Origin: Bacillus pumilus
GTDB lineage: Bacteria > Bacillota > Bacilli > Bacillales > Bacillaceae
Direction: 5' to 3'
Length of the DNA: 64,000 bases
Assembly (NCBI RefSeq): GCF_009937765.1
Contig: NZ_CP047089.1
Coordinates: 680,272-744,271 of the forward strand
In this document: positions 47,104 through 55,574 of the stretch, one piece after another
Layout of the letters: each line of letters begins with the position of its first letter
How positions within the stretch are numbered: the stretch's first letter is position 1
The notes under the pieces: generated by a model
Database searches by the model: none
Told to the model about the DNA's origin: nothing
What the model saw: only the letters and a program-made list of their open reading frames with translations
Translations under genes and position numbers: made by a program

Positions 47104-47672
47104 TAATTAGACCGAAATACGTTTGCACTTCGTTCATATTCGACATCTGCTTCACCGAGCCGATGATTCACGATTCGGGCGGCTGCAAATAAATAGTCAG
47201 ATAGCCGGTTTACATACGTGAGCGCAACTGGTGGAATCTCCTCCTCCTTCGCAAGCGTCACCATCTGCCGCTCTGCTCTTCTGACGACTGTGCGCGCCAC
47301 ATGTAAGAGAGCTGCACCTTCCTGACCGCCTGGTAAAATAAATTTCGTGAGCGGCTCGGCTTCTTCTACATAGACATCCATTCTTTGCTCAAGGACTGCT
47401 ACAGATGCTTCAGTTAATTTACCTTCTTTCGGTAGTTTCACTGCTGCTAAATCACCGCCGCAGTCAAACAGCTCGTGCTGTATCACAATCAGCTCTGACA
47501 TAATGTCTTGAAACAATTCACCATGCTGACGTAATTTTGCATGTGCGAGTCCAATGAAACTATTCGCCTCATCTAACGTGCCGTAAGCCTCTACCCTCAC
47601 ATCATCTTTATCAGTTCTGCCGCCGATCAAGCCTGTTTGACCTTGATCGCCTGTTTTTGTATAAAGTTTCAA
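47103..47672 (-). CDS. yvqK: YvqK, PduO-type cob(I)alamin adenosyltransferase
   Basis: A 189-residue adenosyltransferase that attaches the 5'-deoxyadenosyl group to reduced cobalamin. The N-terminal ATP-binding segment KTGDQGQTGLIGG and DVRVEAYGTLDEANSFIG, and the RTVVRRAERQMVTLA helix, are PduO-type signatures. In B. subtilis this gene lies with the B12 transporter yvrCBA; here it is separated from them by about 10 kb. A G-rich site precedes the ATG. Confidence 0.93.
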   Translation of the reverse strand: MKLYTKTGDQGQTGLIGGRTDKDDVRVEAYGTLDEANSFIGLAHAKLRQHGELFQDIMSELIVIQHELFDCGGDLAAVKLPKEGKLTEASVAVLEQRMDVYVEEAEPLTKFILPGGQEGAALLHVARTVVRRAERQMVTLAKEEEIPPVALTYVNRLSDYLFAAARIVNHRLGEADVEYERSANVFRSN

Positions 47673-47788
47673 CGGTTTTCCCCCTTTTCTACTGCTTTGT
47701 CCTTTTAGTATAACCTGAAGTGAAAAGAATTTATTTGTTTAACTTTGAAACACTTTTGATCAAACCTTCTTCATTTCCACTAAACGTG

Positions 47789-47835
47789 TTGAATGATGAA
47801 ACATCCCGATTTATAATAGATGTAAGCGCTTTTCA
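47789..47835 (+). promoter_or_regulatory. SigA promoter and cre site of yvrD
   Basis: TTGAAT (47789-47794) and TATAAT (47812-47817) are 17 bases apart. TGTAAGCGCTTTTCA (47821-47835) lies over the expected transcription start and closely matches the CcpA operator consensus, so glucose repression is likely. Confidence 0.7.
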
Positions 47836-47860
47836 ATTATGACAGATGGGTGGGATGTAT

Positions 47861-48607
47861 GTGACTTTACAAAATAAAGTAGCAATTATTACAGGTGCTA
47901 GCAGAGGGATCGGCCGTGCCATTGCAGAGGCACTTGCTGGAGAAGGGGCGCGCGTCGTTATCAATGGAACGAACGAACTGTTGCTACAAGATGTTTGTTC
48001 ATCACTAAATAAAGAAGAGAAACGAGCCATTTATGTTGCTGGTGATGCTAGTTTACCAGAGACATCGGCTGCTCTTGTAGAACAAGCGAAAACACATTTT
48101 GGACAAATTGATCTGTTGGTGAACAACGCCGGTATCAATTTACGGAAATCTACAGTGGAGACCTCCCTTGAGGAATGGAAACGATTAATTGATATTAATT
48201 TGACTGGCACGTTCCTGATGTGCCAAGCTGTCATCCCTGAGATGATCAAACAAAAGAGCGGAAAAATTGTCAACATGAGTTCTACAACTGGCAAAACCCC
48301 TCATCAAAATGCATCGCCTGCATACGGCGCTTCAAAAGCTGGTATCAACTATTTAACGATGCATCTTGCGAAAGAATTAGCTGAGCATCATATCCATGTC
48401 AATGCTGTCTGCCCAGGTCCAATTGAAACAGACATGAGCAAGCAATGGAGCGATGAATACCGCCGTTCTGTTTTAGACAGAATTCCTTTGAAACAAATTG
48501 GAACACCAGAACAGGTCGCACATGTCGTGACATTTTTAGCCTCTGACCAGTCTGATTTCATCACAGGAGAAACCATCAATATGAATGGTGGAACGTATAT
48601 GAACTAG
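47861..48607 (+). CDS. yvrD: YvrD, short-chain dehydrogenase/reductase
   Basis: A 248-residue classical SDR. The cofactor site is TGASRGIGRA, NNAGINLRKS follows, and the catalytic Ser-Tyr-Lys lie in SSTTGKTPHQNASPAYGASKAG. NAVCPGPIETDM is also typical. A GTG at 47861 has a GGGTGGG site six bases upstream and is preferred over ATGs at 47846 and 47855, which overlap that site. The substrate is unknown. In the remembered B. subtilis order yvrD follows yvrC; here it lies next to yvqK. Confidence 0.85.
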   Translation: MTLQNKVAIITGASRGIGRAIAEALAGEGARVVINGTNELLLQDVCSSLNKEEKRAIYVAGDASLPETSAALVEQAKTHFGQIDLLVNNAGINLRKSTVETSLEEWKRLIDINLTGTFLMCQAVIPEMIKQKSGKIVNMSSTTGKTPHQNASPAYGASKAGINYLTMHLAKELAEHHIHVNAVCPGPIETDMSKQWSDEYRRSVLDRIPLKQIGTPEQVAHVVTFLASDQSDFITGETINMNGGTYMN

Positions 48608-48641
48608 AAAAAAAGAGCCTTCACTTACAGGCTCTTTTTCT
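48608..48641. terminator. Bidirectional terminator overlapping the pdxA2 end
   Basis: AAAAAGAGCCT and AGGCTCTTTTT form an 11-bp stem across the tail of the pdxA2-like gene (its stop lies in the stem), with A and T runs on both sides. Confidence 0.85.
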
Positions 48642-49650
48642 TTTCAAATGAATTTTCTCTCGTACCAGATAGCATGATCGCCTGTCTAATGGCTTCCTCC
48701 ATGCTCGCAGAATCAGCCTTTCCTGTTCCTGCGATATCAAATGCTGTCCCATGATCGACACTTGTACGAATAATCGGGAGCCCGACTGTAATGTTGACAC
48801 CTGATTCTAAACCAAGCACTTTAATCGGTCCATGCCCTTGATCATGATACATTGCCACAACAATATCAAAATCACCTCTCGTCGCCCTAAAGAACAAGGT
48901 ATCAGCCGGAAGCGGTCCAAACACTTGAATTCCTTCCCGCTGCGCCCGTTCAACCGCTGGAATGACCTTCTCCTCTTCCTCTCCGTTTCCAAACAGCCCA
49001 TTCTCGCCAGCATGCGGATTAATCCCGCATACAGCAATCCTAGGGGCAGAGATTCCAGAACGGACGAGTGTGTCATGAGCCAATTTAATTGTTGTGTATA
49101 CACGCTCGGCATTAATTTTTAAAATAGCATCCATTAACCCAATATGTGTGGTGACATGCACTACCTTTAAGTTAGGAGCTGCCAGCATCATCGCATAATC
49201 TTCTGTACCCGTCAGGTCTGCTAAAATTTCTGTATGACCTGGGTACATATGACCTGCTTTATGAAGGGCTTCTTTGTTTAGCGGCGCTGTACAAATGCCT
49301 TTAATTCTGCGGTCATTCGCAAGGGTAATGGCTTTTTCAAGATACCGGAAAGCCGCATTCCCTGCTTCTTTTGATATGTCCCCAATCGGTATCTCACTTG
49401 TTAACAGCTCAAGGTCTAGGCAGGGAACAGCTCCAGCTTTGACTTGCTCCGCTTCCTCTGGTTCTGTGATCCTCACAATCTCTATATTTGCCTTCACAAA
49501 GTCTTTCGCCCTATTTAATATACTCGTGTCTCCAATCACAAATAGAACGGCTTCTTCATGTAAACGGGTTTGCTGAAAAGCTTTTAAGATAATTTCAGGA
49601 CCAACACCAGCCGCATCTCCCATCGTTACAGCAATGATTGGTTTTGACAT
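48625..49650 (-). CDS. pdxA2: PdxA-family 4-phospho-sugar-acid dehydrogenase (PdxA2-like)
   Basis: A 341-residue NAD-dependent dehydrogenase of the PdxA family. TMGDAAGVGPE is the N-terminal signature, and metal and substrate ligands are in HVTTHIGL, YHDQGHGP and TSVDHGTAFDIAGTG. Next to a DUF1537 kinase, this family member (PdxA2) oxidises 4-phospho-D-threonate or 4-phospho-erythronate to DHAP and CO2, instead of making vitamin B6. It overlaps dtnK by 25 bases with its own GAGGGGG site. Context therefore favours sugar-acid catabolism, though the actual substrate is not shown. Confidence 0.85.
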   Translation of the reverse strand: MSKPIIAVTMGDAAGVGPEIILKAFQQTRLHEEAVLFVIGDTSILNRAKDFVKANIEIVRITEPEEAEQVKAGAVPCLDLELLTSEIPIGDISKEAGNAAFRYLEKAITLANDRRIKGICTAPLNKEALHKAGHMYPGHTEILADLTGTEDYAMMLAAPNLKVVHVTTHIGLMDAILKINAERVYTTIKLAHDTLVRSGISAPRIAVCGINPHAGENGLFGNGEEEEKVIPAVERAQREGIQVFGPLPADTLFFRATRGDFDIVVAMYHDQGHGPIKVLGLESGVNITVGLPIIRTSVDHGTAFDIAGTGKADSASMEEAIRQAIMLSGTRENSFEKKKSL

Positions 49651-50969
49651 TCGACTTCCCCCTCTATGTTTTTCAGTACTTCTATCGCATGGAGTACTGA
49701 ATCTTTTTGACCGTAAGCCCCTGCTTTTGTGACCGCATATAAATTGGTATCGACGAGCTGTCCGAGCGGGATGCCAGGTTCAATTTCTTTCAGCAGCCGA
49801 ATACCTGCTGCGCCCAGTTCCTGACAAATTGCCCTCGCTGTATCTCCGCCAGTTAGAAAAAGACGTGTGATTCCTGATAATTGAACAATGTCTTTCGTAA
49901 TCCTTCCAAGACAGACGGACAAAGCACTACCAACTTCTTGCCTTGACAGCCCCTTAGTTTCCCCATAAGCAAGCATCTTTTCAACTATTTCCGGCCTGGC
50001 ATCTGTGTAAAGAAGAATGTCTTCGTTCTGATGCGTGCGCAGTTGATCGAGCACTGATTTTCGCTCCCATGCTTCACGACCGTTTAATATGTTTAGCGGG
50101 TTCACCTTCACTTCAAGACAATGATGTGTTTCCCTTACATAAGCAAACTGCTTGTTTGTTTTTTGAGAGGCACTCCCTGATACGATAAGGACAGGCCTAT
50201 GTTTTTTAAGTTGAGAAGCCTCTCTCTTTTTTTCGACAGAAGCCGCTAATGCACCAGCCAGTCCAGCCGAGCCAACCCATAGTAATCTTTTCTCCATCTT
50301 CATAAACAACTCAACAATTTGCGCGAGATCACCGCTCGTTTCTGCATCACACACAAACCATTGGTGACCATGCTTTAATAAGGAAGACACCTCGTCACTC
50401 GTTTCTTTCAGCTCTGCACTGATTGTTTGTTGAGTAAGATTTTTGGGCGTGACGTTCGTCTGCTCGGCAATTAAACCTGAAATGCTGGACGTCAAAACTG
50501 GTGTTTTCGGATCGTTTGCTGCTTCTGATAAATGAACAGGTACGCCATCCACATAATGAATGCCATAGGCTGTTGTTCTTTTTGCATCGGGGTAGGCAGG
50601 TGCGATAACTGCCGCATCAAATTGACCAATGTCCATTAGTGCTTGCAGCTCAATTCCTATATTTCCTCTTAACGTAGAATCTATTTTTTTAAAGAAAAGG
50701 TGCGATTCATCTTGGAGAAATGGCTGCACCATTTGGCTGACTTCATTGTAGGCGTTCTCTGAAGACATACTTCGCGAATCGGTATCCACAATCAGCACAT
50801 CCTCCTTATACTGGTCAATGTCGCCAAATGACGACTGAAAAAGCACAGAAGCTGTTAAACCCGCTTTCACAAATTGAACGCCCGTATCGTTAGCACCAGT
50901 TAAATCATCCGCCATAATGATCACCTTTTGCTCTAAATTCGCTCCTTTTTTTAATAGATCGTTTGTCAT
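49626..50969 (-). CDS. dtnK: DUF1537-family four-carbon acid sugar kinase
   Basis: A 447-residue kinase of the DUF1537 (SBD_N/NBD_C) family. IIMADDLTGANDTGVQF at the N terminus is the sugar-acid-binding signature, with FFKKIDSTLRGNIG and, in the C-terminal nucleotide domain, LTGGDTARA. Members phosphorylate D-threonate, L-threonate, D-erythronate or 3-oxo derivatives at O-4. The pairing with PdxA2 points to threonate or erythronate; which stereoisomer is unknown, so the symbol is tentative. It is 25 bp after the regulator. Confidence 0.82.
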   Translation of the reverse strand: MTNDLLKKGANLEQKVIIMADDLTGANDTGVQFVKAGLTASVLFQSSFGDIDQYKEDVLIVDTDSRSMSSENAYNEVSQMVQPFLQDESHLFFKKIDSTLRGNIGIELQALMDIGQFDAAVIAPAYPDAKRTTAYGIHYVDGVPVHLSEAANDPKTPVLTSSISGLIAEQTNVTPKNLTQQTISAELKETSDEVSSLLKHGHQWFVCDAETSGDLAQIVELFMKMEKRLLWVGSAGLAGALAASVEKKREASQLKKHRPVLIVSGSASQKTNKQFAYVRETHHCLEVKVNPLNILNGREAWERKSVLDQLRTHQNEDILLYTDARPEIVEKMLAYGETKGLSRQEVGSALSVCLGRITKDIVQLSGITRLFLTGGDTARAICQELGAAGIRLLKEIEPGIPLGQLVDTNLYAVTKAGAYGQKDSVLHAIEVLKNIEGEVECQNQSLL

Positions 50970-50994
50970 ATAGACACCTCGGCCTCATTGCGTA

Positions 50995-52776
50995 TTATTC
51001 CTTTAGCTTTCTCCATAGCGTTGTACGGTTAATATTTAACCGCTTTGCCGCTTTTGATTGATTCATATTCTCTTCTTCCAGCACTGTCTTGATTATTCGT
51101 CTTTCAATTTCATCGAGCGTTCCATTCAAGTAGCTAGACAGCTGCTTTTCTTCATTTTCAAAAGCGAGTTGATTCATCACTGCCTTTGCCTCATTCAAAG
51201 TGATATATCCACTTTTTGTCGTCAGCACTAGTTCCTCAATGATCCGTTTGAACTGCCTGACGTTTTCTCTAAATTTCTTGTGTTGAAAGGCTTCAATCAC
51301 ATCTACTGACAACCCAACAACCTGCGTCCCGTATAGAGAATTCAGCTCTGCAATAAATAACCTGCTTATATCTTCAATATCTTCTGGGCGTTCAGACAAC
51401 GGAGGGACATGAATCGTGAGCTCCTGCAAGCACGTATATAATTCCTCACTAAACGTTCCAGATTGCATCAATTTGAATAAGTCCACTGTCGTTCCAGCTA
51501 TCCAGCGAATATTCTGATGATGATGTATCTGCCCTGCAATGAGTAGCTGTAACTCCATTGGAACGCACTCAATATCCTTCAGAAACATCGTCCCTTTTTG
51601 GTAAAGAGGAATTGAACGCACGTCATCCGGCTCTGTTATATGTCTGCAATGAACTGTCGTAAAGCTCTCATTTTTTCTCTCGCTCATTTGATGAATTGCG
51701 AAAGCAAGGCTTGATTTGCCACTTCCTTGTTCACCATAGAGACAAATCGATCGGGATGTCTGACTGAACGCTTTTGCCCTTTTGATTACCCCTTGCATTT
51801 TCGGGTTTTGCTCTGTAAAAAAGGAAAATGGATGCTCTGAGTGAACAGGTGATGCAAGCGTCCATATACGATGATCCTCTCGATTCATCACAGTAGAAGG
51901 CTTTTCAATCGTGACAAGCAATTCTCCTTTCGAGAGTATGTTTCCTTTAACATGCCATTCTTGCTGCTGATGGGATATTTGAGAAAAGCCATTTTGTTTT
52001 CCTTCTCGAATCGCCTTGATGGCAGGTTCAAGTGCTGGGCACCATGCAATCACATCATCATGAGGAAAAAACGGTGCAAATAATCCTTTTTCCATCCAAT
52101 GTTTCATTTGTTGATTCATAAAATAAAGCTGATTTTGTGGATTGATGATTAGCATGCCTTTTGGAGCTTGATCAATCATTTCACGAAAAAGACGCTGCTC
52201 TGCTGTTGCCTCTTTATATAAACGATACATTTGTTTCGCTTGATGAAATGCTTCTTTGACCGATTCACGACCTGATGTAATGAGCATACTTTGCATTCCC
52301 AGCTCCTTGGCCGCTTTATCTGTAATCACATCTCCAAGCACAACTTTTGTGCCTTGTTCTTGTAATTGTTTTAAAAGATCCCATACCTCTTCCTCTTGCT
52401 GTATGGTGTAAATATCGATTTTAATCCCATATAGATCACCTATGGTGCGTACACCTTGTGTAATATTTTCAAAACCCACGACCGCTTTTTGCCCGTGATA
52501 ATCTTTTATCAGCGTTAACGCACGGAGCAAGTCGTATCCTGACACAGGGATATCAACTACTGGGATATTAACATGCTGTTGAATGAGCGCAGCTGTTCCG
52601 CCTCGGCTCATAATGATATCCATTCCCTCAGCCTCTGCTTGTTCTGCAAGAGCAACACCAGACCTAAGATCTCCTACTTCAAGTTGGAATGTGATATTTT
52701 TTTCTTCTTTGGCAAGATCGATTAATACATCGCCCAATCCTTTATACGGCGCCACACCTAACACTTTGATATTCAT
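50995..52776 (-). CDS. PrpR-N / NtrC-type regulator lacking the sigma-54 contact motif
   Basis: A 593-residue regulator. The N-terminal PrpR-type sensor (about 1-185) shows MSRGGTAALIQQHVNIPVVD. A PAS-like part follows (about 200-300, IDQAPKGMLIINPQNQLYFM). Next is an AAA+ domain with Walker A GEQGSGKSS and a Walker B-like GTMFLKDIE, then a Fis-type HTH (MNQSKAAKRLNINRTTLWRKL). The GAFTGA loop that contacts sigma-54 is missing, and the Walker B region lacks the usual LDE, so it probably works with SigA. PrpR-N domains bind small organic acids. The ATG at 52776 follows GGGGG. Confidence 0.85.
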   Translation of the reverse strand: MNIKVLGVAPYKGLGDVLIDLAKEEKNITFQLEVGDLRSGVALAEQAEAEGMDIIMSRGGTAALIQQHVNIPVVDIPVSGYDLLRALTLIKDYHGQKAVVGFENITQGVRTIGDLYGIKIDIYTIQQEEEVWDLLKQLQEQGTKVVLGDVITDKAAKELGMQSMLITSGRESVKEAFHQAKQMYRLYKEATAEQRLFREMIDQAPKGMLIINPQNQLYFMNQQMKHWMEKGLFAPFFPHDDVIAWCPALEPAIKAIREGKQNGFSQISHQQQEWHVKGNILSKGELLVTIEKPSTVMNREDHRIWTLASPVHSEHPFSFFTEQNPKMQGVIKRAKAFSQTSRSICLYGEQGSGKSSLAFAIHQMSERKNESFTTVHCRHITEPDDVRSIPLYQKGTMFLKDIECVPMELQLLIAGQIHHHQNIRWIAGTTVDLFKLMQSGTFSEELYTCLQELTIHVPPLSERPEDIEDISRLFIAELNSLYGTQVVGLSVDVIEAFQHKKFRENVRQFKRIIEELVLTTKSGYITLNEAKAVMNQLAFENEEKQLSSYLNGTLDEIERRIIKTVLEEENMNQSKAAKRLNINRTTLWRKLKE

Positions 52777-52851
52777 GAAAAGGACCCCCATTTTTTATCT
52801 CTTCATCGTGAGACATACATTGAGGGAGTCCAGCCGTTAGAAAATGGGGAC

Positions 52852-52896
52852 AACCCTCCAAACATTAATTATAAATGAAGCAAATGAGGGTTACAA
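52852..52896 (-). promoter_or_regulatory. Promoter of the regulator-kinase-pdxA2 operon with flanking dyad
   Basis: On the minus strand TTGTAA (52891-52896) and TATAAT (52868-52873) are 17 bases apart. AACCCTCC (52852-52859) and GAGGGTT (52886-52892) face each other across the -10 region, an operator-like arrangement suited to autoregulation. No sigma-54 promoter (GG-N10-GC) is seen here. Confidence 0.65.
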
Positions 52897-52922
52897 TTCA
52901 AGGAAACAGTGCCCTCTTGTGG

Positions 52923-54098
52923 TTAATGTGAGCGGATTGCCCATCCTTCTGACACACACACATATTTAATCGCCTGCCGATAATACGTAAATGCAATATG
53001 CAGCTTCCCATCTTTTCCTTCTGTGATGGATGGATAGGAATATTCGCGATTTAGTTTATCCTTTGAATTGTTTGTCATGGCATATCCATCACCCACTTCA
53101 AGGTTACGTCTGATAGGCCATGTTTCGCCATTATCCACCGATACCGCCAATGTCATTGGTGCTCGCGGAGTTCCCCAAAAAGCTGGACGTGCTTCTGTAT
53201 CAACGGCTGTACGCGTATCGCCTTCATCCTCGATTTCATCATATAAAGAAGCTCTTCTTTCTGTTTGCTCATCCGCATTGATATGGTTATAGACGAGAGC
53301 AAGATGACCATTATTGAGTACTGTAAATTGAATGGATGAGTTATTATTTGGCAGCTCTGTTGCCTTAGGATCAGACCATGTCCGTCCATGATCGACGGAA
53401 CGGCTGATATAAATTGAATCAGCAAACCTGCTTCTAAATAGGGCAAGAAGAGAACCATCTGCACACTTTCCAATATTCATATGAACATAGCCCGTGCTGT
53501 TTGGTACAATGACTTCCTCCCACGTTTTTCCTTGATCACCTGAAATCTTCACAGCACTGACATCACGGTTCCCTGTCCATTTCACGCCTGGAATCGTCTT
53601 ACAATAGAAGACGGGTAGCAGCCAATCTTGATTATCTAGTACAACGATCGGCTGACGAATAAACGTCCCTGGCTGATCAAACAGAGTATCAATCTCTCCC
53701 CATGTCTCTCCTCTATCCTCTGACAATCGGTATCTCACAATCGCTGTATCTTGATTCCCGGATAGCTGCGCTGTGTAAAGAAGCCATAGTCTGCCATCTT
53801 TTTCTTGAAACAAAACTGGATTTTGTTCTGAACGGGTCGGGTCGCTGGACAACTTCACTGCCTTTGTCCACTTGTTACTCCCACGCTTGAGCCTTGACAT
53901 ATAGATTGAGATATCAGGTATCCCCTCCTGTGTCCCGCCAAACCACACACATAATACATCTCCATTATCCATCTCCACGATATTAGCTGCATGATTTTGT
54001 ACGCACTCTGTTGGCAGAAAGGCTTCTTTTCTCTCTGTATCTTGTTTATTTAGTCGCAATATTCCATCTATTTTAATTATGGACTCTTCTTTTGTCAT
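52923..54098 (-). CDS. Sialidase-fold (BNR-repeat) protein without a signal peptide
   Basis: A 391-residue protein of the BNR_2/sialidase-like superfamily. Asp-box-type repeats are visible: SEDRGETWGEI, SGDQGKTWEEV, SVDHGRTWSDP and SVDNGETWPI (the S-x-D-x-G-x-x-W pattern), at blade intervals of a six-bladed propeller. HAANIVEMDNGDVLCVWFGGTQEG is the first blade. No signal peptide or membrane segment is present, so it should act in the cytoplasm. It overlaps the symporter by four bases. True sialidase activity is doubtful in this context; hydrolysis or lyase action on a sugar acid conjugate is a guess. Confidence 0.75.
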   Translation of the reverse strand: MTKEESIIKIDGILRLNKQDTERKEAFLPTECVQNHAANIVEMDNGDVLCVWFGGTQEGIPDISIYMSRLKRGSNKWTKAVKLSSDPTRSEQNPVLFQEKDGRLWLLYTAQLSGNQDTAIVRYRLSEDRGETWGEIDTLFDQPGTFIRQPIVVLDNQDWLLPVFYCKTIPGVKWTGNRDVSAVKISGDQGKTWEEVIVPNSTGYVHMNIGKCADGSLLALFRSRFADSIYISRSVDHGRTWSDPKATELPNNNSSIQFTVLNNGHLALVYNHINADEQTERRASLYDEIEDEGDTRTAVDTEARPAFWGTPRAPMTLAVSVDNGETWPIRRNLEVGDGYAMTNNSKDKLNREYSYPSITEGKDGKLHIAFTYYRQAIKYVCVSEGWAIRSH

Positions 54099-55501
54099 GA
54101 TAATTCTCCTTTCAATGGTTGATCCTTTTTAGCAGGCGGGCTGAAAAATCGGTCGATCACCAGCACAAGGAAAGGAATGATAATGGCGATATACATATTA
54201 TCGATTCCGAATGGATTATCGAGCAAATACCAAACCGTCGTGGCAATCCCTGAAGCAGCTAGACCAATAGTTGCCCCTCTATTTGAATTAAAGTAAGGCA
54301 AGTAAAAACCCATTGCCGCTACAACAGCGATTGATGTTCGAAGCGCTCTTGTAAAAAAGGAAAGAGACAGCAGTTCTGGTGCAAGGGCTACTCCTACTAG
54401 AGGCACAATTCCAACGAATACAGCCACATACCTTGTCATTTTCATTCGCTGCTCGGGTGTTGGTTTCATTTTCGGTACATAAAAATCATCAATGATTAAC
54501 GTTGTGGTAGCAAGCGCAACCGTTGATACACCGACAAAAATAGATGCTACAAGCGAAGTTGCCACAATCGCACTTAAAATCGGATTCATGTGCTGTAAAA
54601 AGACAGGGAATGCATAAATAGGATCTATGTCTGGATACAAATAACGTGATGCGACACCAATTACACCGATCGCAATAGCAAGCGGTAAACAAAGCAACGC
54701 CGCATAAAGCGTTGATTTCTTCGCCTCACGCTCACTTTTCGACGAAGTGATCGCTTGAATGATAAACTGCGTGGCAAAAATGGCTCCCATGTTTCCAATA
54801 AACCAAGCTCCAATTGTCCCCCAGCCAATTGTCCCGTCCCATGTAAAGAAATGATCAGGCAGGGTTTGTTTCATTGGTTCAAAGCCTTTCGTTAAATAAA
54901 GGGCTACCCCTAGTGTAATTAATATCCCCGCATACTTTACGGTCGAATGAAGGATCGTGACCCATGCTACCCCTTTCATTCCCCCGAATGTAAAATAAAA
55001 TGTACTCACAACCGCCGTAATGATTGCACAGGTTATTAAAGGCAGCCCCAGAATGGATGCAATGGCAGCTGATCCACTCAAATAGTTTCCTAGATTCACA
55101 AGCAGCAAAGCGGCAATCATAATGACTGACACAACAAGTTTCGTTGATTTCCCAAACTTCTGATCAATAATACCAGAAATGGTATATTGGCCTGTTCGAT
55201 AAAACTTACCGACTAAGAAAAAGGAAAAAATAAAAAAAGCAATGGCGACGGTTACAATAGACCATGAAGCAGAAAGCCCATGCGTAAAGGCGGATTCTGC
55301 TGTTCCAACAGTAGATTTCGTTCCAATGAATTCACTCATGAGCAAAATACCGACAACAATGGCTGGAAGTGATTTAGCGGCATTGTTAAATTCTGAATTA
55401 GACTTACTGCGGAAACGCATCGTCAGCCAAGTCGTAAACAGAATATAGATAATAATGACGATTAAAATAAATGTGATAACAGAACTGCTTAAGACATTCA
55501 C
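54095..55501 (-). CDS. Sodium:solute symporter (SSS family)
   Basis: A 468-residue transporter with about 12-13 membrane helices. The family segments SEFIGTKSTVGTAESAF and GGMKGVAWVTILHSTVKYAG are visible. SSS members import sugars, organic acids, sialic acid or amino acids with Na+. GTG at 55499-55501 is the start, with AAGGGGG seven bases away. The gene sits between the alcohol dehydrogenase and the sialidase-fold gene, so it likely carries the substrate of this pathway. Confidence 0.85.
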   Translation of the reverse strand: MNVLSSSVITFILIVIIIYILFTTWLTMRFRSKSNSEFNNAAKSLPAIVVGILLMSEFIGTKSTVGTAESAFTHGLSASWSIVTVAIAFFIFSFFLVGKFYRTGQYTISGIIDQKFGKSTKLVVSVIMIAALLLVNLGNYLSGSAAIASILGLPLITCAIITAVVSTFYFTFGGMKGVAWVTILHSTVKYAGILITLGVALYLTKGFEPMKQTLPDHFFTWDGTIGWGTIGAWFIGNMGAIFATQFIIQAITSSKSEREAKKSTLYAALLCLPLAIAIGVIGVASRYLYPDIDPIYAFPVFLQHMNPILSAIVATSLVASIFVGVSTVALATTTLIIDDFYVPKMKPTPEQRMKMTRYVAVFVGIVPLVGVALAPELLSLSFFTRALRTSIAVVAAMGFYLPYFNSNRGATIGLAASGIATTVWYLLDNPFGIDNMYIAIIIPFLVLVIDRFFSPPAKKDQPLKGELS

Positions 55502-55574
55502 TTAAGATCCCCCTTTGTGTGCAAGCCGTGTGCTGCAACTTCTGATCCCCATCATCCCAGTGACATATGAAGTG

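Noticed and set aside
48625-49650. Vitamin B6 biosynthesis PdxA
   Set aside because: It overlaps a DUF1537 kinase gene, and Bacillus makes vitamin B6 by PdxST; the PdxA2 sugar-acid role is the better reading.
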